From assembly GCF_040183065.1 (NCBI RefSeq), contig NC_091123.1:112752821-112816820 (forward strand): a stretch of 64,000 nucleotides of DNA, in the 5' to 3' direction. This DNA comes from Periplaneta americana (taxonomy: Eukaryota > Arthropoda > Insecta > Blattodea > Blattidae). This document shows, piece by piece, positions 1-12,164 of the stretch. Under the pieces are notes generated by a model. That model searched no databases, was not told the DNA's origin, and saw only the letters and a program-made list of their open reading frames with translations. Position numbers and translations under genes: made by a program. Position 1 is the stretch's first letter, and each line of letters begins with the position of its first letter.

Positions 1-835
1 CAGTTTGTATTTCAATTTCGTCCCGATCATTTCTATTTGCCCTATGTACATTTAGTAGTTGCGCAAAATAGTTTTTCCATCTGTTTAGGATTGATGGAGA
101 GTCTGCAAGCAAGTCACCATTCTCATCCTTGATCACGTTTGCCCTTGGCTGATATCCGTTCTTAAATTCCTTTATACCCTTATATAAATCTCGAATGTTT
201 TTAGTCTTACTATTTGTTTCTACCTCATTCAGTTTTTCCTTCAAGTAACCTCTCTTTTTAATCCTAAGTGTACGACTTGCTTCCCGTCTTTCATTGAAAT
301 AATTATCTCTCTTCTCAACTGGATCCTGTAAGAATTTCAATTTTGCCTGTTTCCTTCTTTCTACTACCATGCAACAATCTTCATCAAACCACGGTTTCTT
401 TTTCTTAGTTTCATAATAACCTATGCTCTGTTCAGCTGCAATTTTGATATTGTCTCGGATATTTTCCCACATGCTATTAACATCTAACTCTTTGTCAACT
501 TCGTCGGAACTTGCTAATACGGCAAACCTATTTGAAATTTCGACCTGATAATGTTGCTTAGTTTCCTCGTCCTTTAATTTCAAAATATTGAATTTAGTAA
601 TATTAACTTGTTGCTCTACTCGCTTAGCTACTGATAATCTTTCTCTTAATTCTCCAATCACCCAATAATGGTCAGAATTACAGTCTGCACCCCTGAAAGT
701 TCGAATATCTACTATACTAGTATGTCTCCGTTTATCTATCAAGATGTAATCTATTTGGTTGTGTGTCAATCCATCTGGAGAAGTCCAAGTATATTTATGT
801 ATATCCTTATGGGGGAATGTTGTCGAAGACCATGG
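1..835 (-). CDS. LINE ORF2 fragment: endonuclease C-terminus and linker towards reverse transcriptase (runs off window)
   Basis: Reading the minus strand from 835 to the window edge gives about 278 codons without a stop, so it is partial at its C-terminal side. It is the pol-like protein of a non-LTR retrotransposon, whose endonuclease nicks the target and whose RT copies the RNA there. Visible motifs, N to C: TWTSPDG, then NQIDYILIDKRRHTS, then FRGADCNSDHYWVIGELRER. The NQID and SDH motifs are the closing part of an APE-type endonuclease active site, with Asp and His present. A charged linker follows (KKKKPWFDEDC, NERREASRTL, IRDLYKGIKEFKNGYQPRAN), ending in SILNRWKNYFAQLLNVHR, which normally precedes the RT palm. 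The N-terminal part of the endonuclease is missing: the frame is cut at a stop at 836-838, where plus-strand LINE sequence begins. Family assignment is from remembered motifs (often annotated craniofacial development protein 2-like). It could be live DNA continuing outside the window. Confidence 0.82.
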
Positions 836-836
836 T

Positions 837-1455
837 TATAGGAAGAAAAGTAAAGGTAAACTTGTGAATTATAAATGAGGCAGTAGAGCAAGTGGACAGC
901 TTCAAATACTTGAGGTGTACTATAAACAGTAACATGAGCTGCTGCCAAGAAGTCAAAAGGAGAATAGCAATGACAAAGGAATCTTTTAATAGAAAAAAGG
1001 AGCATCTTCTGCGGACCTCTGAAACTAAGGAGGAGACCAGTGAAGTGCTTTGTGTGGAGTGTGGAATTGTATGGGGCTGAAATATGGACATTGCGACGAA
1101 GTGAAGAGAAGCGAATAGAAGCATTTGAAATGCGGATATGGAGAAGGATGGAGCGTGTGAAATGGACAGAGTAAGAAAAGAAGCTGTGCTGGTTAGTGTA
1201 GATGAAGAAAGAATGATGCTGAAAATGATCAGAAATCGGAAAAGAAAATGGTTGGGTCACTGGTTAAGAAGAAACTGCCTACTGAAGGATGCACTGGAAC
1301 GAATGGGAGAAGAGTTTGGGGCAGAAGATATTAGATAATAGACATTAAGATATATGGACCATATGCGGAGACAAAGAAGAAGGCAGAAAATAGGAAAGAC
1401 TGGAGAATGCTGGGTTTGCCCTTGGGGAGAACACTATGAACGAATGAATGAATGA

Positions 1456-1458
<3 letters not shown>
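837..1458 (+). pseudogene. LINE reverse transcriptase 3' end, frameshifted (family A)
   Basis: A decayed C-terminal part of a LINE pol gene on the plus strand. Pieces are readable in different frames: EQVDSFKYLRCTINSNMSCC near 886-942, YGAEIWTLRRSEEKR near 1070-1110, RIWRRMERVKWT near 1133-1170 and KWLGHWLRRNCLLKDALE near 1246-1300. These are the region after the RT palm that ends many insect LINE ORF2 proteins. Stops and frame changes between the pieces show it is dead. Sequence continues past the ORF to about 1458, where an (AAT)n tract forms the likely 3' tail. Two more copies of this family lie at 35130-35545 and 54745-54905. It abuts the minus-strand LINE fragment at about 836, so the junction is a breakpoint between two different insertions. 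Confidence 0.8.

Positions 1459-1522
<64 letters not shown>
1459..1522. repeat. (AAT)n microsatellite, LINE tail
   Basis: About 21 AAT units with one AGT interruption, directly after the 3' end of the family A LINE fragment. In this window several LINE copies end in such tracts, so this is probably the element's own tail, lengthened by slippage. On the minus strand it gives a spurious poly-tyrosine reading frame. Confidence 0.9.
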
Positions 1523-1525
<3 letters not shown>

Positions 1526-3984
1526 CTTTTCAATAATATTTGTTTTAAGGAGAGATAAGGTATTATACGCCCTACTCCGGGAGACAGATACAGAGATTTC
1601 TTAGAGATGACACCGTACTGTCTGGTCCACTTGAGGTATTTTGGACGTCCATGCAGACAAGTAATATCATGGTGCCGCACTGCACCAGGGTGCCTTTATG
1701 TTTATCTTGCGTGTTATGCTTCCGAACAAGAGCACGGTGTCTGATAAACGTCATACATATGCCGCAGTTCCCATAAGTTCACGTCCAATTAGAGTATCAC
1801 ACAGGGCGGCTTTCGCTAGAACTGCACGTCCATATTTTGTGTAATTATTTCTCGAGAGGAGTCTGATTATGCGTGTAACGGAACCTTCTCTCAGGAAGAT
1901 TCGTTGGCAAGGCCACGAGTACAGACATCGAGACAAACTTTCTCTGACGTCAGTAGACGAGAAGGCGCGTATTGCTCTTGGCATTTTCCAAGCAGTCGTG
2001 TTATTCTGTTAACTGTTTGTTCAGTTCTGCACTTAAACCAATATCAATTACAATCAACAGAATTAGATTAAGTTCTGCCTTGAGCGGTGGCCCAATGGTA
2101 ATGTGTAAGGTTAGCAGCACAGCGAGAACGTTGAGAGGAATGAAGAATTATGTCCACTCATTAAGGAATAGTTGTGCTTGCTGTTTTGTGTTTATCCTAC
2201 GCTACTGCAACATCTCACCACAATACCGAAAACGCCATAAAATTAATGATAATACTAATACAGACACAAGAACTTATTCATGTAATTCGGATTGAGTAAA
2301 GCTATCGCAGTAAATAATAACAATACGTACAGAAGCGATATAAAAAAGAATGCAGTGTGTTCCAACAGTCCATCATAAAGAAAGGATCACATAGCAACTA
2401 TGTACAGTAATGGGCAAAAAGGATTGCCCATGCGGATATCATAGTCCTAACGCGCGAATCATATGAGCTAAGTCAAACTGCACTTCAGTCGACGATATAT
2501 GTCCCTGTATGTAACTATTAATTTAGAGTAAATATTGAAACTATTGAGTAAGAAACTGTTATAGGTGTGCTATAAAAATCGCGTGACTACATATCGCTTA
2601 TTTGCGATAAGAGTGGCACAACTTAAAAACTTTCATTTTTGAGATTCTTACAAAAATGAACTGCAAAAATAGTATATTTTTAATATGACAAGTACATGAT
2701 TATTCGTATATTATTTTCCCACCAGATGGCAGATGTGTCTTCAAAATCTTTGCAACAACGACGACTTAATTTTAGTTGTTACGAAGGATTCAAATTGAAA
2801 CGTTTAAATCTTTTCATGAATAGTGACAGAATTTGTGTTGTGTCTCTTCATTGAAATTGTTTTTCAGGAACAACGAATTATTCTGTGTTGTGTCATTATT
2901 TTAGGTAAGTAACAAAGACTTATTTAACTTCCTTTATCATCAATAAGCTTAAATTTAATATTGTGACGGTATTTATGATTAAAATTATGTTAATTTAATG
3001 ATTATTTTGTGTTATGTCTGTCTATTTGGAAAGTATAATAACGTTATATATTTTTTTCTAATAGGGTTCGTAATATTTTATACAGGGAAATGAATTAATT
3101 ACGTTCCCATTTAGCCCTAATTCTAAAGCTGACACGACAGAATTTTTAAGAAAATGGGAATGTCTGGCAGCTGGTTACTCAATCACAACCCGAAGGTTTG
3201 TTCAATAATGTATTGCAAATTTTATCAAGGTGAATAGTATTAATGCGTCGATTAAAAATTTAAAAGAAATAACAGTGCGTCTGTAAATGATATAAGTTTA
3301 AATTATGTAACATGAATAATGATCTCCTCTGTTATTTATAGAAAGTAAGAGGGCCAGTGTACATGATGCTAATGCTGATCTTAATTATGAATATATTCAT
3401 AGCAAAGAGAAAGTGTATGTCGAACTAGCCCAAATTCAGCCTGATTGTTCCCAAAGTCAGATTGCTACTTCTTGTTGTTTTTTATAAAGACTTTGGATAT
3501 CCATTTTCAATACAAATCAGAAACATGTACCACCAATTTAATTATAAATCGATGTATTACTCAGAGTTAATCATAAAAAATTTCATAAGTTTAATCCATA
3601 ATCATAAGAGCGAAGGAGTTTTTTTTTTCTTTTCATAGCTTTCATCTTCCATCGATGCTTTTATCATTCCTCCAACGTAAACATCTCAATTTAAGTGCAT
3701 GCTTCCATTTTCTCTGCTGCTTCCAGCGTCGTTTATCGTGGCTCTAATATGTAGGCTACAGTATGTACCGAAATATTGCAGATATTAATACAACTTCGGA
3801 GGCTGTGGAAAAACTAGATTTAAACAATTTATGAGGCGAAAAATTGGACCAAAAGCTGCAAAGCAAATATTATTTACGACTTCAATGTTTGTTGGCTTCC
3901 AAAATGAAGTTCGTCATATTGATCATCTCTAACACTCCTACAAATTTGCAGCAAAGTCACTGAAACAAACTGTAGGCTCTATTA
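1523..3984. other. AT-rich spacer; no gene identified
   Basis: No supported gene. Short open frames at 1751-1984 and 1972-2295 have no recognisable motif. The only hints of coding are two stretches that look like exons on the plus strand: 3086-3198, bordered by a TATACAG/ and /GTTTGT pair and open throughout, and 3342-3487, preceded by TTATTTATAG and open to TAA. Their reading phases do not join cleanly, so I list them as a weak observation only. Confidence 0.5.
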
Positions 3985-4199
3985 AATTGGTTTTGTTAAG
4001 TGTATTGCCGTCTTTTTAGCTTATCTTAATACAATGAGAATTATATTCCCAATTTAATACATTAAAACAATGTTAGATGAACATTAAAGATGTCGAAAAC
4101 GTTCATCTAACATTGTTTTAATGTATTAACTTGGGAATATAATTCTCATTGTATTAAGATAAGCTAAAAAAGACTGCAATAAACTTAACACAACCAATT
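3985..4199. repeat. Hairpin (foldback) element with about 98-bp arms
   Basis: The left arm 3985-4082 and right arm 4101-4199 are near-perfect reverse complements, separated by 18 bases. The arms begin AATTGGTTTTGTTAAGTGT and end TGTTAGATGAAC. No coding capacity. The form suits a foldback MITE, or two inverted copies of a terminal sequence. I could not find a clear target duplication beside the arms. Confidence 0.85.
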
Positions 4200-5887
4200 T
4201 GATCATTCAGCTTATCGGCTCTTACCAACATGACTATTAAATTTAAAAAATGTTTATTAGTTATATCTCGACATTCCAATTTTGAAACTGCTCTCTATTC
4301 CGAAAAGAATGTGTTTGTAACAAATCAAAACAGTGCTTGATAACGTTGTTAGTGTCTCACTCATAGGACGGTGATAATTTTATTTCATCTTGAATAAAGA
4401 TATCTATATCGAATATTTACCTAAATATATGTCGCCTCTAGAAGAAAGTACAAATAAAAAATAGCAGTAACTTACAGCAACAGAAAGTTATCGTTAAATT
4501 CTGAATTGCACCATATGTAACCGTGCGTTGCAATATGAGATAATCTCCTTCCCTCTCTCAGCACTAGTGTCTACTTTTCTCTAGCAAGTTGGAGCAATAT
4601 TTCACAAGTTCAATAATAAGTTCTGTGTGTTTGTCATCCACTTCTGCACAAACAACTGCACCTCGTCAAGAAATATATGCGACTTTAACTTTGCAAACTT
4701 ACATATCACACCAATGTTTAAAATTTAAAACTGAAGGACACAGTGCACTTGTAACATCAGTTTGTTTTCTCATAAAAACTGTTATTATTTGTTTTTAAAA
4801 GAAAACGAACTGAGATGATACTACAGTCCCGTCGCTCTTATTTCCGACAACTGATCACGTTGCAGGTTGGCTACATTTAAACGTGTGCGTCTTGTGATTC
4901 GCTGCTGATGACGTTATGCATTTCCTAAGGCTCGATAAATACTTAATATAATCGCCCGCCATTTTGGCTCTTTCGTTGTCGTTCGCAGAAAGCACACGAG
5001 AACGTTATTTACCGCTCAATTATTTGCTCAATTACAGTGCGTTTGGTTTATTATCATAGGAGCTACGACATGATAATCTTTAATGGTGTGGCAAATAGGT
5101 TCCTCATCTGGTAGCTCGGCAACAAAAGAAAAAAATGGCGAACGATACTTCCTACCTACACTGTATAGAGTCTTCACTTCCTAAGGTGTAAGCTAAGAGG
5201 AGGAGCCACGCCGGGAATAACAGCGTCGCGACCAAATATATTTTCTGATCGCATTTGTGGCGGGCAAAGACAATGTTCCTAAATGCTTTCTCGGGGCTCT
5301 TCGTTTCGCTTTATCATTACACCATCACTGTTCATTTATCATCATTTCAACAGTATTTACCCAAAACGGTGCTGCATGATGTGCGACAATGTGAGGGCAT
5401 GCAGTACGCTTTCGGGGTGAGGGGTGGAAGGACACTCTAAAGCGATTCTATTAGTACCTTAAAACATGAAAGCTCAGTCGACAGTTGAATTACGATATCT
5501 ACGAAAAACGTGACTGTTTGGACTTCAAAAATCATTCCCAGTATAGGAGTGGTAAGGCGCAATAAGACCACTAGAGGCTACAGTGCTAGCCTTCCGACCC
5601 CTCCTTCGTGCCCAAGAAAAAATTCCTCCGTAAAATGGGAAAACTGCGAGATTAGACGTAAGTAAAAGGCACTTCAAATAACTTCATTAAAATACAAAAT
5701 TATAAAATGTAAGCTGAAAGTAGCAATTAATTGTTAACGATAGAAAATACAGACCTGGCGTTCAAAGATACCAGGCACCTACTAATCGATAGTGATCGAT
5801 AATTTGTTTGTGTGTAGGTGTGGCTTCTTTAGTTATTACTTCTATGAATAGATGGTGTAGATAACAATCAGTGTCGCCAATAGTACG
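4200..5887. other. Spacer without identifiable gene
   Basis: Mixed-composition DNA. Short open frames at 4589-4798 and 5255-5440 show no family motif and no coding pattern I can defend. The less AT-rich part at about 4900-5240 could belong to an old repeat, but I see no matching copy in the window. Confidence 0.45.
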
Positions 5888-6165
5888 TAAATATATTATT
5901 GTTTAGTGGGCTATTTTACGACACTGTATCAACATCCCAGGTTATTTAGCGTCTGAATGAAATTAAAGTTATAATGCTGGTGAAATGAGTCAGGGGTCCA
6001 GCACCGATAGTTACCCAGCATTTGCTCATGTTGGATTGAGGGGAAAACCCCGGAAAAAACCTCAACCAGGTAACTTGCCCCGACAAGGATTCGAACTAGG
6101 GCAAGCTGGTTTCGCGGTCAGACGCGCTAACCGTTACTTCACACGCGTGAACATATAAATATATT
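5888..6165 (-). mobile_element. tRNA-derived SINE (family 1), with 10-bp target duplication
   Basis: The element (5898-6155) reads on the minus strand. Its tRNA-like head at the right carries a worn B box (TTCGAATCCTTGTCGGGG), followed by the family core GGTTTTTTCCGGGGTTTTCC and a tail ending GTCGTAAAATAGCCC. The 10-bp TAAATATATT occurs at 5888-5897 and 6156-6165 and is the likely target duplication. SINEs like this are made by RNA polymerase III and moved by a LINE. Other copies: 18815-19025, 27730-27987 and 63607-63860. Confidence 0.88.
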
Positions 6166-7856
6166 CCCAGTACAGAATTAAATATTTCCCCATCTGCTGA
6201 TTGTAAAAGCACTAGGTTCGGTAAGAAACCACTCATATTGTCAATTATTAGAATAATTTATACTTTCTCTATATTATTTTCCCCAACACATTTTTATCCG
6301 TCCCAATAATAGTCACCTATTGAGAACTAATAGAACTATTTAAAAGTTATTTTCATTTGTTATATCTTCAGTTCCAACTTATCCTGTGGTTAGAAAGTTC
6401 GCTTAAGACGATCAGAAAATTCTAGATCGGATATCTTTGAACGCCAGCGTACCTATATAATCGCAAAACATAATTACAAATGGCAAATAACGACTAAAAA
6501 TAAATGAAGCCGTACCGAAAGTTGTCTCAAGTCAAAGATCGTGTAGAAAAAAAGGCTGCGAATACTGATGAGGATGAAGAATATTATGAGAACAGTGAGC
6601 AATACAGTGAAGTCTATAAAATATTTAAAATCCACAACAGTCGTCCATTACCATTTACACGAACGCAGTTATGGCAGCAACTGTGTGTCTTACTTTACTC
6701 TTTGCTTAACTATTTAAGACTCGGCATAATCTTCTCCGCAATTCTCTATTATTTACAGTGAATTATAGTAATTTAGACTGTATTATGTTTCATTAACCGT
6801 TTGGAATCATAATGTAAAGAAGATGAGAAAGAATGACAAGTACAAAAAATATTAATTTGAATAAAAGGGAAGAATGGAAGATATGAGACAGGACAGAAAA
6901 GGCCGGCAGAAAAATAAGCGGAAGAGAAGAAATGAGAAAATCGGAAAGGAAATAGATAAGGCTCCTAAATGTGATATGTTAAACATGATGATGATTAGAT
7001 AAGTTTCCCCTTTCATTTATTCATTATAATAAAACATAAGGAAACATTTGTAACAGTTTAAAAACTTGGTACGCATTTGGAATAATAGATTGCAAGGCCA
7101 AAATGTTAACATTACAACAGCGAGAGATAAAATTAACGGGTTTACAAAGAAACTTGATTTCTGGTCAATATCATTTGATAAAAATATATTTGATTAATTC
7201 CAGTGTATTAAAGAGCAAATGGAAAATTTCGCTACATATAATAAGCAAATACTGTGCTTTTGCGGACATGCACTAAATTTCCACAATTTTAGTCAACAAC
7301 TTTTTAGTGCATACCGGAAGAAACTAAAAAAAAAAATACGAGTATCACAAAGATGGTGAACCTGTTTTTAGGCAGTTGCGTTGAGCTGGTTGAAATTCCA
7401 GAAACTATTAAGGGAATCTCATATAAATATGTATCTAGAAATGGAATGTTTAAATTATACTTTTTTCGCGGAGCGTAGATCAATTTTGGATGAAAAGAAT
7501 GCAAGAATACATTGAGCTTGCAAAAATACGCAATTCTTAAATTTTTAAATATTTTCAACCTTGTATTTATGCAAAATGAGTTTCTCGTCTATGTTCACCA
7601 TCAAAACAAAAGTGAGCCATTTCATGAACTTTATAATATCACTGTGTGTGTATGGAATGCTGAGTCCAAATTTGAGAAGCTACTTCTGAAAAGCAGGCAC
7701 TGTAATAGCATTAATTATTTTTTACTTTATAACTACTGAAACATTTTTTAATATGTTCGATATTGTTTATGTTTGTGTTTCTAAATACAAAATAAATGTT
7801 AATGAATTTTTTCACTTATTTTGTAAAACATCTTGCGACCTCCATACACCCCTTGC
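6166..7856. other. AT-rich spacer; no supported gene
   Basis: An open frame at 6504-6761 begins with a charged, acidic segment (DEDEEYYENSEQYSE) and ends in a hydrophobic stretch, but I recognise no family. Broken frames at 7280-7740 probably belong to the decayed body of the element whose end lies at 7857-7881. Nothing else is identifiable. Confidence 0.4.
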
Positions 7857-7881
7857 ACGACCCACACTTTGGGAAACGCTG
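7857..7881 (-). mobile_element. hAT-like terminal repeat, right end only
   Basis: On the minus strand 7881 downwards reads CAGCGTTTCCCAAAGTGTGG, then GTCGTGCAAGGGG. CAGNG starts followed by TTCCCAAA and GTGGGTCG are typical of hAT-superfamily termini (inference from remembered consensus). The 8 bases outside it are CTCTAAAG. The same octamer occurs at about 5437-5444, but the sequence next to it does not look like the partner terminus, so the left end is not established. Confidence 0.5.
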
Positions 7882-8409
7882 CTCTAAAGTAGGACAATAT
7901 TTCTCCATTTTTTGTACATATTGTAGTTCCTCACCATCTGTAGTATTTGTCTTTGGTTTGTGAAATGTAACGCAGGACAATATGTCATGGACATATTTGA
8001 ACATTGACATGTTTCGTAAACATTGTGGCATATAAACATGTTATTAATGGACCTTATGACTGGTAACAAATTAAATTGATTTTGTATATCTTTTTATATG
8101 TTCTGTGTGTGACATTTCTCTCCTCGATGTGAGGTTTATCTAGTAATATATAGCAAGGAATTTAATTAAAATTAGTGAAATATGAGAGTTGTGTGGACCC
8201 AGTACATATGATAAATCCGCTAACTAGTGTTGGCATGTCGGCACATTCTTCTATTTGCACATATAGGCCTATTTTGCTACGCTTAAAAATGACACAGTAA
8301 GGAATTGACAAACAAAACAGTCTTGTGACCGAATTAATTGTGAAAGTTAACGAAAAAAATATTTTCCTTTTCCAATCACAAAGAATGTCTTCACTTTTAG
8401 AAGTAGCTC

Positions 8410-8640
8410 TCGTTTCGTCCACCGCTGTGGCTGAGGAGTTCGAGTCTAAATCCGAACCCAGCGGGCCCGGGTTCGATTCCTGGTCGGTACGAGTTGCCTG
8501 GGTGATGTTTTTTGGGGGGTTTTCCCCTCACTCCTATGGATGAATATCAGGTAACTTTATCAGGCGATTGAAACCCCACTCATCCTTTCATTCATCATCC
8601 CATTATTTCTTGTGTTTTTCAGATCAATATCAATCAATTA
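8410..8640 (+). mobile_element. tRNA-derived SINE (family 2)
   Basis: Plus-strand element with a tRNA-like head: an A-box-like CTGTGGCTGAGG near 8424 and a perfect B-box core GGGTTCGATTCC near 8468-8480. The body contains GGGGGGTTTTCCCCTCAC and AATATCAGGTAACTTTATC, and ends near TTCTTGTGTTTTTCAG. The body differs from family 1, though the CGGGGTTTTCC-type core is shared. No convincing target duplication was found. Confidence 0.75.
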
Positions 8641-9242
8641 ACAAAGTGAAACTGTGCTGTTTATTGTAACATGTAGATTTTTATTTTGAAAAGCTATATA
8701 TCCATGTCTCCTGGACTATGTTGCGTATTTTAACATACGGAAATATACCTTTTATGGGAAATAATTCTTTTACATACAAGATCAGTTGACATGGAATGAT
8801 CCATACATAATAATTGTTTCTTAATTATTTTATAGGTTTTTCATTAGATTTTAAAAACTCAATATATTAATATTATTCAATCAGTTACGTGCAAGAATTA
8901 TGTGAACAGCACTGGGTTTACTTCAATTTTATCTGTTCCTTTATAAAGATTGTACCCATTACACTGGACGAATAAATAAAGAAGTTGTTAAACAATCTTA
9001 ATTTAACCCTTCAGTTCTCGTGCCATAATTTGTGACACCAGCACTTGCGCGGATTACATTTGCAATCCAACTCTTTTTTTAACAATCCATTCTTTTGCAG
9101 ATATGAATATATAATTTTACAACACATACGCACGCACAAACACACATATAATAGTAACATTACTTAACTGATTCTATGAAACTATTTGTGATATAACAGT
9201 GTATAATGAGTGGTATTATGATGCAAAGAATGTGATTAAAAA

Positions 9243-9295
<53 letters not shown>

Positions 9296-10159
9296 GGTAT
9301 GGTCCTCAAAGGTATCCTCCTGTGACTCCTTCTTGAACGATATTACCTTACGTATTCCAACGAAAGATATGAGAGCCCACAAACTTTTATTTCTTTCACC
9401 AGTCTCCAGATGCATTAAAAATGCCAACATGTATGGCTGCGAATTCGATCCTTTTAATGTATAGACTTAGTTTGCTCTTGGCAATGATTTATCATTTATG
9501 TGTTCTTTCGGACATTATACGTAATTATCAATGTATCATCACTATTATTCTCATAGTATAATATAATATCATAGATTAGAGGATAATTCTTCGTTCAAGA
9601 TTGATTGTTTATTTTTCTACACAAACCGGTAATATTTTCTCAATATTTAACTCTTTTCTGAATTTTCATTGTATTGTTTGTTGTAATTTAAACATTGCAA
9701 TGCATGTTGTCCATTTGTTGTTAATGTCACAGTTACATAGTTAATTTGTATCATTGTTGTCCATTTTACTATTGCATTAATTTATTGTATCAATCACTTT
9801 GCTGGACTATTATTGGCCAATGGCTGCTGTCCAGCACATAAATATAAATAAATAATTATACACACTTGGTAGTTATTATAAACTACACTTTAGAGTTATT
9901 ATTTCTTACTCATAACTAGACTTCGTTGAATTGCCACACGCAGCATGCAATCAGGTTGCCGATGTACGGTAGTATAGAAGAGGTGAGCGACCGCCCGGTC
10001 TCGTAGTATAAGCAGTTCATGTTAAAGAGTTGTAACCGGTCCAAATAGATAGAGCAGCTACAGCTAATGTATACCTATGTAAGCACTTGTTTTTGCATTA
10101 CTGTGGTTGGAATAATCAAAGCTTAACATTTGTTTAGTGCAGACAAGAATTCAATCAAA
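8641..10159. other. AT-rich spacer with one microsatellite
   Basis: No gene seen. The stretch contains (TTA)n at about 9244-9295 and otherwise unique-looking AT-rich DNA. No reading frame longer than about 60 codons has recognisable content. Confidence 0.5.
9244..9295. repeat. (ATT)n microsatellite
   Basis: About 17 uninterrupted ATT units. It could be a degraded retrotransposon tail, but no LINE sequence is visible beside it. Confidence 0.92.
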
Positions 10160-10189
10160 CATACTACAATGAAAGTGTTGCTGTTCCAA

Positions 10190-10815
10190 ACAATTGCCTC
10201 TGGAATACCCTTACCCTGGTAGCCAGTCTTGACCAGTGGGGGAACGTGGTTGGATGCTGTTAATATTATTATGCAGAATATTACGGCAAAATAATGGAGG
10301 TAATTGATGCACTGGATAGCACAGGTAGTTCCGCTGTTGCAGCTGTAAAATCATTGCCTTCTGAACAGCTATTGGAAGATATTCTGTTCATTGATTCTGA
10401 TTTTAAAATCGTGTCCAAAAGCATAATCCTGTTAGAATCGTCTAAACTACAACTCTCAGACGCCCTTAATATAGTGGATAAAGTATCACAAACCGTTATC
10501 CAAAATAACAATTCACTAATTTCAGAAAAAGTGAAATGTAAGTTGAGAAACATTATTGCTAAAAATTCTGCCTATTCACAACTTCGTATTATAAATTATG
10601 TACGTACTATCATGTCATGACAAGACGTCTGAAGTTGGTGTACTAAAAAGTAGTGATTTTCCGTTCTTAAATTATGCACCTATTACATCGTGTGATGTTG
10701 AACGTACATTTTCCCAATATAAAAACTGTTTGAGTGACCATCGGAGGAGGTTTACTTTGCAGTCGCTCAAAATGTACGTAACTCTTCACTGCAATGCACA
10801 TATTCAAGGATGATG
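10190..10815 (+). pseudogene. hAT transposase relic, C-terminal half
   Basis: The right-hand part of a hAT-superfamily transposase, the DNA-cutting enzyme of cut-and-paste elements. Upstream of the readable frames, 10228-10290 still spells a frameshifted VLT..GTWLDAV followed by YYAEYYGKIMEV. That matches the [17 protein letters not shown] segment of the intact copy at 49091-50575. The frame from 10294 then runs through the helical middle (LDSTGSSAVAAVKSLPSEQL) to a stop near 10620. The C-terminal dimerisation block follows in another frame: NYAPITSCDVERTFSQYK then HRRRFTLQSLKM, stopping at 10813. The SCDVER glutamate that completes the DDE triad is present, but the N-terminal half, with both aspartates and the zinc finger, is gone. 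Closest relative in this window is the intact hAT element. Confidence 0.85.
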
Positions 10816-10819
10816 TGAG

Positions 10820-11622
10820 TACATTACATTACATTTTAAGAGTTAATATATCTCACTACAAAATAATTGCGTATTTACATGTTTAGACATTTGCTACTTC
10901 ATGATCATTCATTATATTTCTTGCATGCAGGATACATGTTTTATTGTAACTGCAGTATACTGCTCAATGTTTACATCAGAGGCATACTCAATCCGTTGCA
11001 CGCCCCCTCCTCATACAGTCTATACCGCGTGCGCAGTAAACCTTGCGATTCTCGTGGCAATTCCACGAAGTCTACTCATAACATTTAAGGCACTATTGGG
11101 TTCAAGTACATGCCTGTTTCATATAAGAACAAGTAATTGTTCTGTATTATCAAATATGCCCAAGTAATCACTTATATTGCAGGATAAAAAATTAATAACC
11201 ACTGCAACAACGGAACCACTCATTTGTAATCACTCTAAAAACATATATAGGCTATTGCTACTCAGACAAAGTTACAATTACATCCAAACACTCCAGCCAT
11301 TAGGGCTAAAATGTAACAGGAAGGTATTGAAAATTTCACGCTATCAGAATTGAAAGCGGAGATGTGATGACGTAATAAACAGCACTGGATTACAAATGTA
11401 TGCCGCGCGAGTACTGGAGGATTAATGTGTTTCTCGACGCAACAGATTGGATACAAAAACAGCGACAATGTAACAATGTTTATTAACTATGAAGTGGACG
11501 AAGAAGAGTTCCCAACAAAAAGACAAAAAAAAAAAAAAATTAAAAATGAAATGTTCTAGATAAGGATGAAAAGATTCATTCTTCTGCGATCAGAAAAAGC
11601 TAGGAGGCTTAATTGTGAAAAT

Positions 11623-11667
<45 letters not shown>

Positions 11668-12160
11668 CGATGACGATGACGATGATGACGACGATGATAA
11701 GGATGAGAATAGCGATAAAAAAGACAAGATGATGATGAAAATGAGAACAGAGATGGAGATGATGATGTTGGAGGTGGCGGTAAAAGGCATGACTATGAAA
11801 CTTCCATTTTGTTTTTGTTTGTTTACGTCCAATATGTTTTTCACTTACTGTTATCGATTCAATGAAAACACATTTTTTGTATTAAGAAAATATTTCTAGA
11901 ACATACAAATTTAATCAGACAGACAGTAATACTGGACCACGAAACAATCTCCGAAGATGCAAGACCTATAAAAATTCCAGTATCACGTTCCTTCGTTGTA
12001 ATATTCACGACACGGCGAAAAGGACATAAAAGGTAACGAAGTATAAAGCGATAGTCTAACGATTCAGGCGGCAGAAGACGCGACAATTTTTGTAAGAGTT
12101 ATGTTATCTGTCGAGTCTATATTTTCACGTCGTAAGGCTAAAAAAGAGAAACTCCCAGTG
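10820..12160. other. Spacer with (GAT)n tract; no gene
   Basis: Nothing protein-like is recognisable apart from the aspartate-run frame produced by the (GAT)n tract. Small overlapping frames at 10867-11167 have no motif. Confidence 0.45.
11620..11700. repeat. (GAT)n microsatellite with GAC variants
   Basis: About 27 GAT or GAC units. Read on the plus strand it gives a poly-Asp run, on the minus strand poly-Ser. Both open frames are artefacts of the repeat. Confidence 0.93.
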
Positions 12161-12164
12161 AAAT

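Noticed and set aside
5437-5444. CTCTAAAG as left target duplication of the hAT-like end at 7881
   Set aside because: The adjacent sequence (CGATTCTATT) does not resemble the CAGCGTTTCCC terminus, and a chance octamer match within 3 kb is not rare.
11615-11899. Aspartate-rich protein frame and the opposing serine-rich frame
   Set aside because: Both are translations of the (GAT)n tract. Sequence outside the repeat shows no domain.
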